31,934 nt of DNA from Lichtheimia corymbifera B2541 (taxonomy: Eukaryota > Mucoromycota > Mucoromycetes > Mucorales > Lichtheimiaceae): the NCBI GenBank assembly GCA_000697475.1, contig JNEU01000702.1, positions 1 through 31,934 on the forward strand, in the 5' to 3' direction. A model generated the notes under the pieces. The model was not told where the DNA came from. It searched no databases and saw nothing but the letters and a program-made list of their open reading frames with translations. Below, piece by piece: positions 20,781-31,934 of this stretch (its first letter is position 1; every line of letters starts with the position of its first letter). A program made the translations under genes and the position numbers.

Positions 20781-23667
20781 TTAAGCGTTGACAAAGAGGC
20801 TGACGGATGGATGGCGACCACGATTCTCAAAAGCCATTTGCACGTCGTCATCAGAGTTGATTGTAATCAAATCACCATCTTCATCCAAGTATTTGAGACG
20901 CAACAATTCCTTGCCTCCAAGGCCTGCACCACAACGAATCTTGCGTTCGACCTTTTCCATGAGCTGCGTATAACTGATTCCTTCTGTTGTCTTGATCACA
21001 TAAATCTTGTCATCATATGACAACTTGACCTTCAAATCGTGATGATCCGAAAGGCGTGGTGAAGAAGCCATTTGGCGGATTGAGCTATTGTTGGTTACCG
21101 AGTCGTGTGAATATGGAGCACGGGACATGGCAACAGCAGCCTTATGGATGTTGGGGCTACTTTGTGAACGTAGACGTTGTTGATGATGATGGCTCTTGTT
21201 GGTTGTGGTAGCAATGCCAAGACCAGCAGCAGCAGATTGAGACTGGGTACGATTGACAACAGGTGGCAAAGGCAAATCATTTGGAGGGGTAGGAAGCATA
21301 ATGCCGCCACCACCACTACCACCAGCATTGATGCTACCCATATACTTTGCTGCGAGGGGAGAGTTGGCACCATACATACGAGAAGAACTTGTGGGTGATG
21401 ATGGGTGAGAAGGTGGAGGTGATACAGGGTACATTCCATAATCAATGGTGTTGGATGACGCTGTTGTTGTACTTGCGCTGGTGCGTGGCAATGGTGACAG
21501 GTTCATACCAGGCATGTGATGTGGGTATTGACGACTCTTGACCTCGTTTTTGCCACCAGGTCGGATGCTGTTGAATAACTGTGCCGAAATTGAATTGCTA
21601 CGTGAGCGAGTGGGCTGTGGTAACTCATCATAGAATTCATATTCATAAAATTCATCCTCGTCGTCGTCATCATCCATAAACGAAGCTCCAGAATCACTTG
21701 GACTAGGCATGGCGTACATGTGCATCGTGCTATGATAGCTGTGTGGAACATTGGTTCCAGTGCTGCTAGTGTAGTTACTCTTGATCTTGTTGAGAGCGCT
21801 TTCCCACAGCTTGAGTTGCTCCTCGTTACGGAATAAAAGTGTGAAGCTTTCCAGGTCACGTTTGCCATATTCAACTACGAGCATCCATGTACCTAATTAT
21901 GTATGTGTGTGTGAGTGCGTGTCAATAACAAACCATGTGTGTTGGTCAGCTGAAAAGTGAATTTTACCATTGAGCGATCGGTTATAGACACCATGGATTT
22001 GATGTGCACCCACATTGAGGCGTTCTTGAAGACTACCACGTCGCTTCTTTTTGATAATCGTATTGGATTTGGTAAGGCGGTTCTTGGCAGCTTCCTTGTT
22101 TTCCTTGCAAATCAATAAACATCGTTCGAAAAGAAAGAGGCACATTTCTCGTGCAGAATCCTTGGTCATAAGAGAGAGCTTGTCTTGCAACATGAGTGAT
22201 CCATAGGATTCAATGGAGCTTGACTATACAATACAAGGAGGTGGTGAGTTGGTCATTCCAAAGAAAATAAGTCTGTAACATACCCCATCATCAATGCGTT
22301 TCTTGAGATCTTCAACAGCTTGAACGTTTTCATGCTTTCTTTGAGTCTCGTTGACCTTCTCAGCAACACGCTTGATAGCTTCAAGGCCTTGTTCCATTTC
22401 AGCAAGATGAGACCATGACTTGTCAGTGCTCTTGATGAGCTCACTCATGAGCAGAGGATATTTGCAAATGCGCTGAACAGGCTTGATAAGCATGGATGGC
22501 AACTCGTAGGTTGGATTCAAAATGTTGGCAAGCCTTTGAAGCTTAGGGGCTTCCTGCACCACCAAATCTTGTGCGGAGTAGTAGTTGGCGCAGTAGGGCT
22601 CGTACACGGAAAACGCCTCTTCCATTTGAACAAAGAGCAGGCCTAATCGTTGTTCTTGAGCAGGTTTTTCAGCCATGTCTTCCATTTGGATCAAGAATCG
22701 GCGTTGAAAGTCGACGAGAGCATTGAGATTGCCAAACAAGTAGTGGATGGTGTCAAGAGAAAGCACTTTTTGACTTTGCAATTCACGCATGTAGTTCTAC
22801 AATGCATTACATGTCAATATCACACGTGGTCACATGTAAATGTAGATGTAGGTTACCTGGAGTATTTCAAGATCTTGTACATATTTGCGTTCAGTCTCCA
22901 GCAATTCCATGACCACCTTGCCGCGTATATCTTTCGGTGCATTAGGATCTGAGTTTCGGTTGGAACAGCGCACAGAAATCACGCCCCTTTCTTCCAACAA
23001 ATGAAGGATCTTGTTGATTGTGTTGACAACCTAACGAAAATGGACACACAATCGACAATGAGTAATCGTTTGTTATTAATAGATGGGTTCATTGTTTTAC
23101 CTTGACAAAGCCATTGGTATCCCCTTGATAGAGATCGGTGATGGTAAACACGTCCTCTTCAGAAAATTTAAGCTGGTTCCTGCATGCGACCAAGAAATGA
23201 TAGACGCTAGCTTTGCAGGCGTTAAGCTGGTTCAAGTTGGGATCCCGATCTTCAATTTTGATAGGAGTATCCTTTTGCAGTGCGTTGAAGAGGATGCAAA
23301 GAGAGTTGCCACGTCGACAAATGGACCAGAGTTTACTCAATGGGTCATTGCTGGTAGAGCTTGTTGGAGTAGAAGGTTCAGAGGCTGTCGATGAGATGGA
23401 TGATGTCGTTGAAGAAGAGTTGGATGGATTGAGTTGTGATGGAGGTGTGATATCAGCATCGAGAAATTCAGCCATGCCTTCGACAGCTGCAAGTCGATCA
23501 AGAACAGAGCGACATGTGTGATATAATGACGCGCCTTGTGATGCAGCCTTATTGGTAATCGATGTGGATGGCATAGGTGTATCAATCACTGATGGTGGTA
23601 TAGATGGAGGCATCGTAGGTAGTGCACCAAGAGAAGGTGTTCTGCGTTTCATCGTCAACGTTGCCAT
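20781..23667 (-). CDS. CDC24: Cdc24, guanine-nucleotide exchange factor for Cdc42
   Basis: Activates the Rho GTPase Cdc42 at sites of polarised growth. Five exons, 23667-23101, 23030-22857, 22796-22284, 22223-21968 and 21892-20781, give 873 residues, close to yeast Cdc24. Domains in order: a Ser/Pro-rich N-terminus; a Cdc24-type calponin-like domain (about 47-206) with a Ser/Thr insert; DH domain (about 226-410) containing MELLETERKYVQDLEIL and IKPVQRICKYPLLMSELIK; PH domain (about 430-545) with MCLFLFERCLLICKE; a long low-complexity linker rich in Ser, Pro and Asn with the acidic stretch DDDDDEDEF; and a C-terminal PB1 domain (about 790-873) with the acidic OPCA motif YLDEDGDLITINSDDD, which in yeast binds the scaffold Bem1. 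The start at 23667 is the first ATG, after a CAA-repeat leader. All introns have consensus ends. Confidence 0.95.
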
Positions 23668-24410
23668 TGCAGTTGATATATGGCACTACAAGCTGGCGAG
23701 TTGTTGTTGTTGTTGTTGTTTTTGTTGCAGACAAGAGAAGAAAGAAAGGGGGTATGGAAAATATGTAAGCGTGAAAGGTGTCAGATGCTGCAAAAGGGGG
23801 ATGAAAAGGTGATGTGCACAAAAGGGGGTGAAAAAGAAATCGGATTGTTCCGATAAAGATAATGAAAAGAGAAAAGAAAGAGAACAGGAGAGACGCCCGT
23901 CTGCCGGTGCTGGAGTCATTCGCTTTTAGGTCCGTGAAAAAAATACTGGAATTTCCTTTTTTACCCAAACGATCGCTGTGTTTATTTGGCTTTGCACCTC
24001 TTGCTATCGTCCAGAAAGAAACATCACCATGGTAGTACCCCCGTCTCATTAGCAACTATATATACACACACACCATGTGGAGAGAGAGAGAGAGAGAGAG
24101 AGCGTGTAGCACACCACCACGACCAGACATGCAGCTTGAGATGACAACTGCACATTATGTCCCTTTGTTTTGCATACGTAAAAGCATATTGTGTGTGTGT
24201 GAATCGCCATCATCCACAGCATCTATTAATGCAATAACAAGTTATTAGCATTTAACATTTAACATTCACCATCTCTCTCTCTCTTTTTGTGTGTCCCCCT
24301 TGACATTGATCTAATGCCGTGCTTTGCGCGGAGTTGATAATCCACATCAGCAGCAGCAGCAGCATTGATCATATCCCCGTGATGGTATTGTAACACCTTG
24401 ACTTACCATA
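23668..24410. other. CDC24 upstream region with microsatellites
   Basis: No gene is supported. On the CDC24 strand the leader holds a CAA repeat (TTG units on the plus strand at about 23700-23718). Further tracts are GA at about 24082-24101, GT at about 24191-24201, a TC run near 24272 and CAG at about 24350-24364. Two minus-strand frames at 23582-24055 are pyrimidine-biased leader sequence, not genes. Confidence 0.5.
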
Positions 24411-25108
24411 TTAGCTGCGGCGACCCACAATCACAGTGGTTGGTAACGGCGGCCGTTGTTGTTTCCAGCACCACAGAATGCCCTTGAATAGGAAAAACAT
24501 GGATGCACACTGTACACAATAAGGGATAACCGTTCGCATAATAAACTGCATAGGTGTATGTCGTGCATCATCGCGTATCAATACAAAATGCTCTTCATCC
24601 TCCAGGATACAATAGTCGTTGCGTGCTGCTCGGAAGACGTATAATGAATAAGCCGTCAGCAATGCCGGATAAAGCCTTGTACTATTTCTGACACCTGCCC
24701 CGAGAGTGAAAAATAGACCCCATAGTCCGGATGATAGTGTGCTGTGCAGGAATCGCATATACTTGGCATCGCGATGTTGTCGTCGATGAGCCCCTTGCAG
24801 TGCCTCGCAATCACGTTCAATATGAATCACTGGTACTTGAGCCGTCATAACCCGTTGAAGATCGTGCTGATTGGATATCCCCACTGCCATGAGAGCCGTC
24901 TCTGGATTGGTTTGCAAATGGCGTTCGAGACAAGCGTTGTTGCATCTCCTCTGCGCGAATTGTACAATACGAGGAATGTCTTTTGACAAGTTAGTTGCTA
25001 GTGCATGGCTTCGGTGACGTTGCTATTGTTACCAGTAGGTTCCAGGGGTGATAGTTTGGAAGAAATGATAGAAGTGGATGGAATCTTTAGCATGTTCAAA
25101 GAAGTCAT
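24411..25108 (-). CDS. Small membrane protein of unknown function
   Basis: I do not recognise a family. Two exons, 25108-25033 and 24979-24411, give 214 residues. The long open frame lacks an ATG at its 5' end; a 53-nt intron (GTAACA donor, ACTAAC branch site 10 nt before AAAAG) joins it in frame to an upstream exon beginning MTSLNMLK. Residues 1-25 have Lys, Ser and Thr but almost no acids, suggestive of an organelle presequence. Three hydrophobic stretches follow at about 104-121 (LSSGLWGLFFTLGAG), 128-142 (YPALLTAYSLYVF) and 172-196 (ending MFFLFKGILW). The loop between the last two is acidic (ILEDEEHFVLIRDD), and the tail ends VGRRS. The soluble 26-100 region is His- and Arg-rich. A mitochondrial or endomembrane location is a guess. 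Confidence 0.6.
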
Positions 25109-26512
25109 AGATGATAGCAGCAGCACAAGAGAAATAAAGAGTGTGTTTACATCAACAGACGATATTCTTCCCCATCAGCTTTAGTCTTTTGTTGCTGTTG
25201 GTTGCAATGGTAGTGGTCATTACCCATTCACATAACCCCAAGCCAATCTTTTTCTCCCTCATGTGATTCTTGTCATACATTCAACATCCATTTCCCCCCC
25301 CCCCAAGTTCCTGTTGGCCCTTCCGCTTCCATTATTATCCATCATCACATTATCAATCTCTTTGCCCCATGATCTAAGCAATCTGACGTTGACATTTATT
25401 CTTTTCTCTTTGTGAGGATCTAAATCCAAATTCAATTGTGCGGGTAACAAATGTTGGTTGCTGCTGCTGCTGCTGCTGCTGAGCCGAAAACGCAGCACTA
25501 CTCCAATAAAGGGGGTTAGTGTTGGTTGTACACACATCAGGACAACCATGGCTCCGTCAGCATTTAGCCTGTCATTTGTGCAGATCAATGGCTACACCAC
25601 AATTGTCACACGGGCTTTTTTTTTGCAACCCCACCTGACATGTTGCTTCTCAACAGGTCCCAACGTTGGTTCTCGGCTTGTCCTTAAATGTAAACATGCG
25701 TGATGTGCATGCAGAATTCAGGAATCAGCTACTCTCTCTTGCATAACCTTTCCACAGTCCTTGTCATTTTTTGTTGTCTAGTCACTCATAATAGCATAAG
25801 GCTCCTTTTTGTTGATCCATTGTAACAGGAGTATTATAAGCCATCTCTTTGAAAAGGTTACAAGTATATACATACGTATACCCAACCAAGTATAAAACGA
25901 GATTGTTGTTGACAACTGGCAAGTTGTTTATGCATACCAGCTGATATCTTCGGGCTGGTTTATCTGGCAATGATCTACCATGCTTTTTGTTTTGCCCCAC
26001 ACTGCATTATTATCTATATCCAATCAGTAACCAACCCGAGTCATTATTGATGTATCTCCTCCTCTTGGTGTTGAAATGCAGCGTTATATACTACTGGCTC
26101 ACACGTGTTGAGCTCACTGATGGATAAAGCCACCATCCTCATCTTTGTCAGCGCAACATGATTCTTGGGCTTATGCCGTCATTCGATTACGTACACCAAG
26201 ATGACCTCATCATAAAATAAGGCAAACAGAGGCCTTTACCCCGCATTTTAAAGGATGTCCATACATACCCAATTATTGAACGTGCACTGTGGCACAATTG
26301 GAATGGCAGCTACACTCACGATTCAGGTACCGCATACACGTCAGTGCTGATGCCTATGATGGGTTGCTTGTTGTATATAAATTACTCTGAATCTCTTTTA
26401 TTGTTATAATTATTTTATACACGATATATTATGGATAGGTTTATACATGAAGGAAAAGGCAATGTACAAAAAGGTGGATCATATTCAGGAACAACCTTGA
26501 TGGCGTGGTCGA
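25109..26512. other. Long gene-free interval with simple repeats
   Basis: I see no supported gene. It holds a C12-type run at about 25293-25304 and a CTG repeat (about 25459-25482). Open frames on either strand are short and unlike any family. It lies between two minus-strand genes: the part near 25109 is the promoter of the membrane-protein gene, and the part near 26512 is the 3' flank of the JEN-type gene. Confidence 0.45.
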
Positions 26513-28936
26513 TTACTGCTTATCTTCAGTGTGGTTGTTTTCGTGGTGTTCAGCATGTTCTACATGCGCCTTCTCCACTTGAATGTCATTATCACTTGTT
26601 GGTGGTTTGATTTTTTCTTCAATAACAGGTGTTTTTACGCCTGATGATTCGCCATGCTCCTGGCGATATACTTCAACATCATCGCTACCAAGGGCATTAC
26701 CATGCTCATCTTCAACAAGGTTGGCCATGAAATCCTTGTTTCGCTCTTCCTTGCCCACGATCGCTAATCCACAGTCGTTAGCATCATAGGATATGATGAC
26801 CTATCAAGTGGGACTTACCACATATCAATAAACCAGCACAGACACAAGCAAGGAAAATGGCCTGTGTATATGCATAATCGGGCACTGGTTCACCATCACG
26901 TAACAAAAGACTGCCATCTGGATTACGCATGGGGTATCTTTCACCAATCGTTGCTTGGATTTGACTGCTTGCAGCGCTGATCAAATTACCAAGTTGATAG
27001 GCAAGGCCTGTATAGCCGTCATCCTTGATAAGTACATCCACTCGTATCCATCCTTCAATTTTGAACATACCTGGCATCAATGCTCTGAAAGCTGGTGGCG
27101 ATAGCTCATTGATATGTGCGGGAATAACACCCCATCCTCCCTAAAAATGTAAAAGTCAGCCATGTACAAGATGCAGAGCTATGCTGGTTATTGCCGTACC
27201 TGGACAAAGAATTGCAGCATAAATGATCCAGCCTGCACACCCTGAATATTAGGGCCATATACCCAAAGCGGAATAAATGCACCGGCACCAATGCAGCTGA
27301 TGATGATACATAGCTTACGACCAAAGTAGCTTGAATAAAATCCTATCAACGTACCACCCACAATGGCTTTGGAGATGTAAAATGGCTTGTTAATAATGCT
27401 ACCCCCTCCATTAAAAGTCATCCCCATTTACCTCCAATGTTGTAAATTACGCTGGTAACGGTTTGCTGAGTTGTAGTGTAGCCAAGCTGCTTGATAAGGA
27501 AAGTGGGATAAAGATCTTGCGATCCATGGCTGAAAAAGTTGAAGAACGCCAATAGAATGACCATATAAATGACTAAAAGCACCCATATGCATGAGTATCC
27601 TCGTTCAGTGATATCCGATTCCCGGTTTTACCTCTGAGATAGTGGTTCTTGATCATGTACCAGATATCCTTGAAGAATGATCGATTCATCACCTTGCGTG
27701 CTTCCTTGGTCTTTTCAAAGGTATCGGATTCTGGGACCCAGAAACGGATAAAGACGCCAACCAAGCTGAAAGCACTGCCGGCCCAAAAGAGGATACGCCA
27801 TGAAGAACCCGTGATTTGCACTGCATAGTTGACGAGTGTAGCCAAAAGATAGCCACAAGCATATCCTAAATGTCAGGGGAAAAGGAAATTTATAAGGAGA
27901 CTGCTGCATAAACGCCCACTATCATAAGCCCATTCCTCAAAAATATCGGTCCTACCTTCTTGATAAATGCCTGAATACAAACCACGTGCTTCAATAGGCA
28001 GGGTCTCCAGTGCCAAACTAGCACCCAATCCCCATTCTCCTCCCATTGCTTTATAAACAAGTTTTTGTAAGTCGTTGTTTTCAAGCGCTGACGTTTTTCA
28101 AAAAGTCGATTTACCTATACCAAAGACGGCTCGCAATCCAATGAATGTAGCCAAATTTGGAGCAAAACCGCTCGCCAAATTGATGACAGAGAACAGCACA
28201 ATATCGATGATCAGCAACCACTTACGTCCCCACTTGTCGGCAGCCAAACTATATCCATGGGCGGTTAGCTACTATGTCTACATTTGTAGTGCATTGCATA
28301 TTCGGAGAACTTACCCAAAAAGCAAGGCACCAACGGATCGAAGCATCTATAGTTTTAAGGAGAGAGAGAGAGAGCGTCAGCATCTTGCATGATCGTACAC
28401 GGCCGTCCATTCTTACAAGTGTTGTGGTAATGGCAGCTAGACAACATCGTATGAGCATTCTCACGTCATTAAATATGTGAAGATTGCATTTATGTACTTA
28501 CATGTCACGTCAGAAACCTGCACTCCAAAGTCTTCGGCTATATGACGGCTCATGTTAACCGCCAATCCACTTTACATATCCACTGTTGTGCTGCTTACCA
28601 ATATATGTAGCGGACAACGACACACAAAAGAAATCGTATGCATCACAGAGCCATCCCAAGAAAGCTTTTATTGTTGTGTTAGAGCATCCATATCAGCCTC
28701 CATGATATAGATCAGACAGCATACATACCAGCAAGAAATGTCAGCCGCTGACGAGTGTTTAGCATAGTGAGCTGCTTCCATAAGTTGGGTGGTCGACCCA
28801 CAGGTTTGACAAAGATAGTACCAAAGGTCTCTTTAAAGTGCTGTTTGAGTTTTCTAGACCACTTGCCCTCCTCGTTTGGAATAGCCACCGCATTGCGTTG
28901 GTCTGTAGTATTATCTTCAGGAGACGGTGATGACAT
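26513..28936 (-). CDS. JEN1: Jen-type monocarboxylate/proton symporter (MFS)
   Basis: A predicted plasma-membrane importer of lactate, pyruvate or short dicarboxylates with protons. Thirteen exons: 28936-28729, 28664-28599, 28537-28502, 28436-28417, 28346-28315, 28248-28115, 28048-27956, 27865-27632, 27572-27432, 27366-27200, 27140-27071, 27007-26819 and 26763-26513, giving 546 residues. The Jen signature N-x2-(S/T)-H-x-(S/T)-Q-D-x3-T is present as NFFSHGSQDLYPT at 286-298. Other family features are FLGWLCDAYDFFCVSLS, YIAEDFGV, MLRSVGALLFG, AADKWGRKW, AMGGEWGLGASLALE, YSSYFGRK and a long hydrophilic C-terminus with a His-rich end (HVEHAEHHENNH). The first ATG after the TATA element (28936) is taken as the start. 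Exons of 20, 32 and 36 nt make the model delicate near 28300-28540. Yeast JEN1 is repressed by glucose; nothing here proves that. Confidence 0.9.
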
Positions 28937-29026
28937 GTTGAGCAGCAACGAAGGGGAGAAAAAGCGTAATAAAAAGGCCCGTTGCTGTACAAGTGCAGAC
29001 TAAACTCTAATGATGCTACCAAGCCC

Positions 29027-29035
29027 TTTTATATA
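29027..29035 (-). promoter_or_regulatory. TATA box of the JEN-type gene
   Basis: On the minus strand TATATATAAAAGGG lies about 90 bp upstream of the ATG at 28936. This matches the spacing seen for permease 3. Confidence 0.55.
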
Positions 29036-29039
29036 TAAG

Positions 29040-31155
29040 CGAGATGGCCTGGGTGGGAGGCTTGTTTTTGATCCAAAGTCAAATGCATGGACTGCAATTA
29101 AGATTTGCCACATTTATCCACGGAATACCGGTGGCCTGTGGAATAGATCGGATCGCTAAGCGGAGCTTTTTGATCCCTTACTTGGTGATATTTTCACTAC
29201 TTCAACTTGCAGAAGAGAATGTCCCAAAACAAGTAAAAATGCTTTTCCCGCCTTTGGTGAAACAAAGATTAACCCCAATCTCACACGCTGGCCCGCTTAT
29301 CAGCACATTCCAATTGGATCAAATCTTCCCCGCATTTCATCTTTTAGCATGGTATCGCTCACACAATGATGTACAAAGTAAAAAGTAAACCCGGTGTGCG
29401 TGGCAACGGGAGGTGGTCGTCTCATTGTCGAAGAAGGAGGGATGAAAAAAAGAGTCCCAACATGCTGCAAATGCTTCCCCTGCATTTATCATTATCATCA
29501 CATTACCCATTCCAGCCAATGATAGAATCCATGTGTCAGCGTTCTGCATGCGTGTGTGTGAAAAACATGATCCTTTGGTGTCATCCATCAACGATTGGGT
29601 TGTTTTCCCAGGCCCATACTGTAGATCGAATAAAGTTTTACTCTTTTCGGTGTACACCGATGCTTGACAATGCTCAATACAACAATGACAATGCCCCTGT
29701 TTGAATCCATTGAGACATGAAGCATCTTGTTTACTGGATCATGTTTACCGGGACATTCCATCATAGTGCATGATATTTTGGATGCCAAGTTCAGGATGAT
29801 ACCATGCCAAACTTTTGTTGTTTGATCTCTCGGAGGTCTCCCCGCCCTATTCTTGCGGATCAAGAATTGGATCGAAATGACCGAATTCACCGGTTGCGTG
29901 TGTGTACGTGTGCGCCCAATTTTGTGATCCCTCGGACGCGGACGTTCGGTTATCTATTTATCCTAGTAGAGCTTTTCAAGCATTGGTCCAAACCACAATC
30001 ATATTGCTGAAAGATGGAAAAGAAAGAAAAAGGATCATGTGCTGGAAAACAGAGAGCTTATCTGTATACGTGTTACTGTACGTGCATAGCAATGTACTGA
30101 GCACCCACCACCACATGCATAGGTACTATGCTGCAAAACGTACAGCCGCTTACAAATATGCTTACCACTACTGTGGCTATTGTCACGCGAAAAAGTGGGT
30201 TACACGACGCATTGGTCTACATACTCTTTTTTGCCACCCCCTTTCTCGCCACTCTTAGGGAGGGAACTCTCCAAGCAATGTAGACCTTGAACAAAGCCAA
30301 ATCTATCACCAATTAGCCTTTGTATCACGCCATCCCAAGGATATGAATGATATGGAGAAGCGTCATTCTCAATACGTGGGAACCTGAACGAAAGATCTGT
30401 GTGATGTCAATGATCGATAGTTACCATCATAAGCATTCTATCATGGGCACATGCTTCACTATGCGGTTGATTTCTTCCTTTTGTGTATAGTACCAATCTT
30501 TTGCTTGACGCATTCAATCCACTGATCCGCAATGATACGTTACCCAGGTTAAGACATCATTACCTAATACAATTAAAACGTGGAGGAGGAGGATGGCTTC
30601 TCTTGACATCATTGTGGAGGAAGATGCATATCATTTTTATATCATATCACTCACGTACATGATACATTGATGTCATTGCAATTATGTTAGCCATGTCTTT
30701 TATTCAGTAGAGCAATCGTTCATCATATGACGTATGTTGTGGGATGGCAAAGGCTCAAGGAGGATACGTATACAAGGTAATAGGCAATACTTTGTTCCTC
30801 GGTATTTGTAATGAGAGATGTTTTTGCCATTGTTGCCCATCAATAGAATAACTGGAATGTTTGATTACTAACCCTCCAGCTAGCCAAGATTAGCTAAATA
30901 GGTTGGATATTATTTCATTGTTCTGAAGTTGCTCAGTCAAATCCTCTCAGATCAAAAAAGTTGGATGGCGGCAATATTGGACTGGAGCAAGAGAGACGTT
31001 TACATATTATTACGTTGAACCCAATTTTCATTCAATGAAATTGTCGAAGAATAACACATGAAAGTATGGATCTTTATCAAGTTAATATTATACAAGAACA
31101 ACATTACAAATTGAATAAGCTACGAGTGAATCATATAGGGTCGACAGGGATAATT
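29040..31155. other. Long gene-free interval
   Basis: About 2.1 kb upstream of the JEN-type gene has no recognisable protein, tRNA or array. Open frames such as 29902-30258 (+) and 29657-29337 (-) overlap each other and show no family features. The left few hundred bases are likely regulatory for the JEN-type gene. Confidence 0.45.
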
Positions 31156-31934
31156 GTGTCATTGTATTCTTGGTTGCTGCCGTCATGAACACCCTTCATC
31201 CATGATAGTAGAAAAGCTGCTGCATGTATTGACTCGAGTATTCCAATAGCATCCATGGCAGTCAAACGCCTTCGTCAATGGCCATTCCAATCCATCATCG
31301 TCCTCAGCCGTATCCACGCAACATGATCCATCCTTCCTGCTGACAATGCGCCAAGTAACCAAAGCAACATTCCAAGGTTTCTCATCGCTGCTCCTGATAG
31401 TCTCCATCCCATCGTCACTATTGCAAATCCAATATGTTGGTTGAAACGAGCCATGTGATCGCTGCTGATATGCATCCTTCGCCATCCTGCTGCTGATCCA
31501 TGTCTTCCTTGGTCATTTTCATTGCAGCTCAACCAGACGAAGATTTGCTTGTACTGCTGTGTACTTGATAGCTGATATGACATCCCATCGATTGCGATCC
31601 GTTTGTACTGAAACAAGTTGCTGCACGTAAGTAAAGCTGCTTTTATACAATGGCTATATGTTGTTCACGTAAAAAAGGCTGTAAGGCATGCTGCTGCAAG
31701 TAAAGAACGCTGTTTGAGATAATGAAAGCCTCGTTAATGGTAACTGCTGGAATGAATGCTGTTACGTTTGATCGTGGTAGAGGAGTGTGCCAGAGAAGTT
31801 CCAGTGTCAAGGAAGGCAGGAGTTGTAGTGGGCTGAACACGCCATGAAGTTGTCATTCAGTTAAAGACAATTGGATCAAGACAGTCGCAGGATTGACATG
31901 ATGGGTTGAAGCAGGACAATCGTTTGCAGGTTGT
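31156..31934 (-). repeat. Dispersed repeat, right copy (runs off the window)
   Basis: Direct-orientation, diverged copy of 3103-3965, and about 100 bp shorter in the middle. It keeps TATAAAAG on the minus strand at 31640-31647 and an ATG near 31522 whose frame begins MKMTKEDMDQQQ and includes ISAAIT and STNILDL before a TAG. A different minus-strand frame, 31485-31183, carries VDTAEDDDGL and ends TIMDEGCS, echoing VDTAEDDDGL and TIMDERL in the left copy. The repeat reaches the last base, so its true end is not visible. Confidence 0.75.

Noticed and set aside
23582..24055. 157-residue minus-strand frame upstream of CDC24
   Set aside because: It overlaps the CDC24 start, contains microsatellite-derived residues and has leader-like composition.
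28538..28598. Shorter splice choices for intron 2 of the JEN-type gene
   Set aside because: Acceptors nearer the donor give introns of 29-50 nt and out-of-frame or stop-containing joins; only the CATATAG acceptor gives YIAEDFGV in frame.
1..31934. tRNA, rRNA, CRISPR array or bacterial-type operon
   Set aside because: I saw no cloverleaf with a TTCGA-type arm and no direct repeats with unique spacers, and the introns are spliceosomal, so the DNA is eukaryotic nuclear.

Overview
The window looks like nuclear DNA of an early-diverging filamentous fungus, most likely Mucoromycota (Mucorales); species not resolved. The reasons are many short introns (mostly 50-110 nt, GTAAGT-like donors, CTAAC/TTAAC-like branch sites), AT-leaning intergenic DNA, an architecture-complete Cdc24, a Jen-type carboxylate permease and several Dal5-type permeases. 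All exon models were read by eye from splice signals, reading frame and protein-family conservation; no transcript data were available.

Layout. 1-2.5 kb: complex repeat block, five imperfect palindromes (about 328-bp period) with one inverted spacer, bracketed by fold-back segments. 3.1-3.96 kb: diverged dispersed repeat with a second copy at 31.16 kb running off the window end, so the genic part lies between direct repeats. 4.08-4.76 kb: tandem repeats distantly related to the first block. 4.99-14.25 kb: three paralogous MFS permeases of the allantoate/Dal5 (anion:cation symporter) family, the first on the minus strand and divergent from the other two. 14.4-15.7 kb: pentatricopeptide protein (-). 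16.3-17.9 kb: tandem duplication of a small cysteine-rich secreted-protein gene, second copy decayed. 18.17-19.95 kb: NAD-dependent sorbitol/xylitol dehydrogenase (+). 20.78-23.67 kb: CDC24 Rho-GEF (-). 24.4-25.1 kb: unrecognised small membrane protein (-). 26.5-28.9 kb: JEN-type monocarboxylate transporter (-). 29.04-31.15 kb: no recognisable gene.

The genes do not form an obvious pathway cluster. Four of the eight intact-looking genes are transporters and one oxidises polyols, a nutrient-acquisition flavour, but CDC24 and the PPR gene are housekeeping types and the proximity may be chance.

The most notable points are at the gene-structure level: (i) the dehydrogenase keeps its frame and its conserved Asn-Thr-Tyr-Pro motif only if a 2-nucleotide exon (AC, 19688-19689) is spliced in; (ii) the three permeases share an 18-nt microexon, and two of them share a GC-AG intron just before it; (iii) the left-end palindromes include one whose spacer is flipped relative to its neighbours; (iv) the secreted-protein gene is intact only if a TAG-containing segment is an intron.
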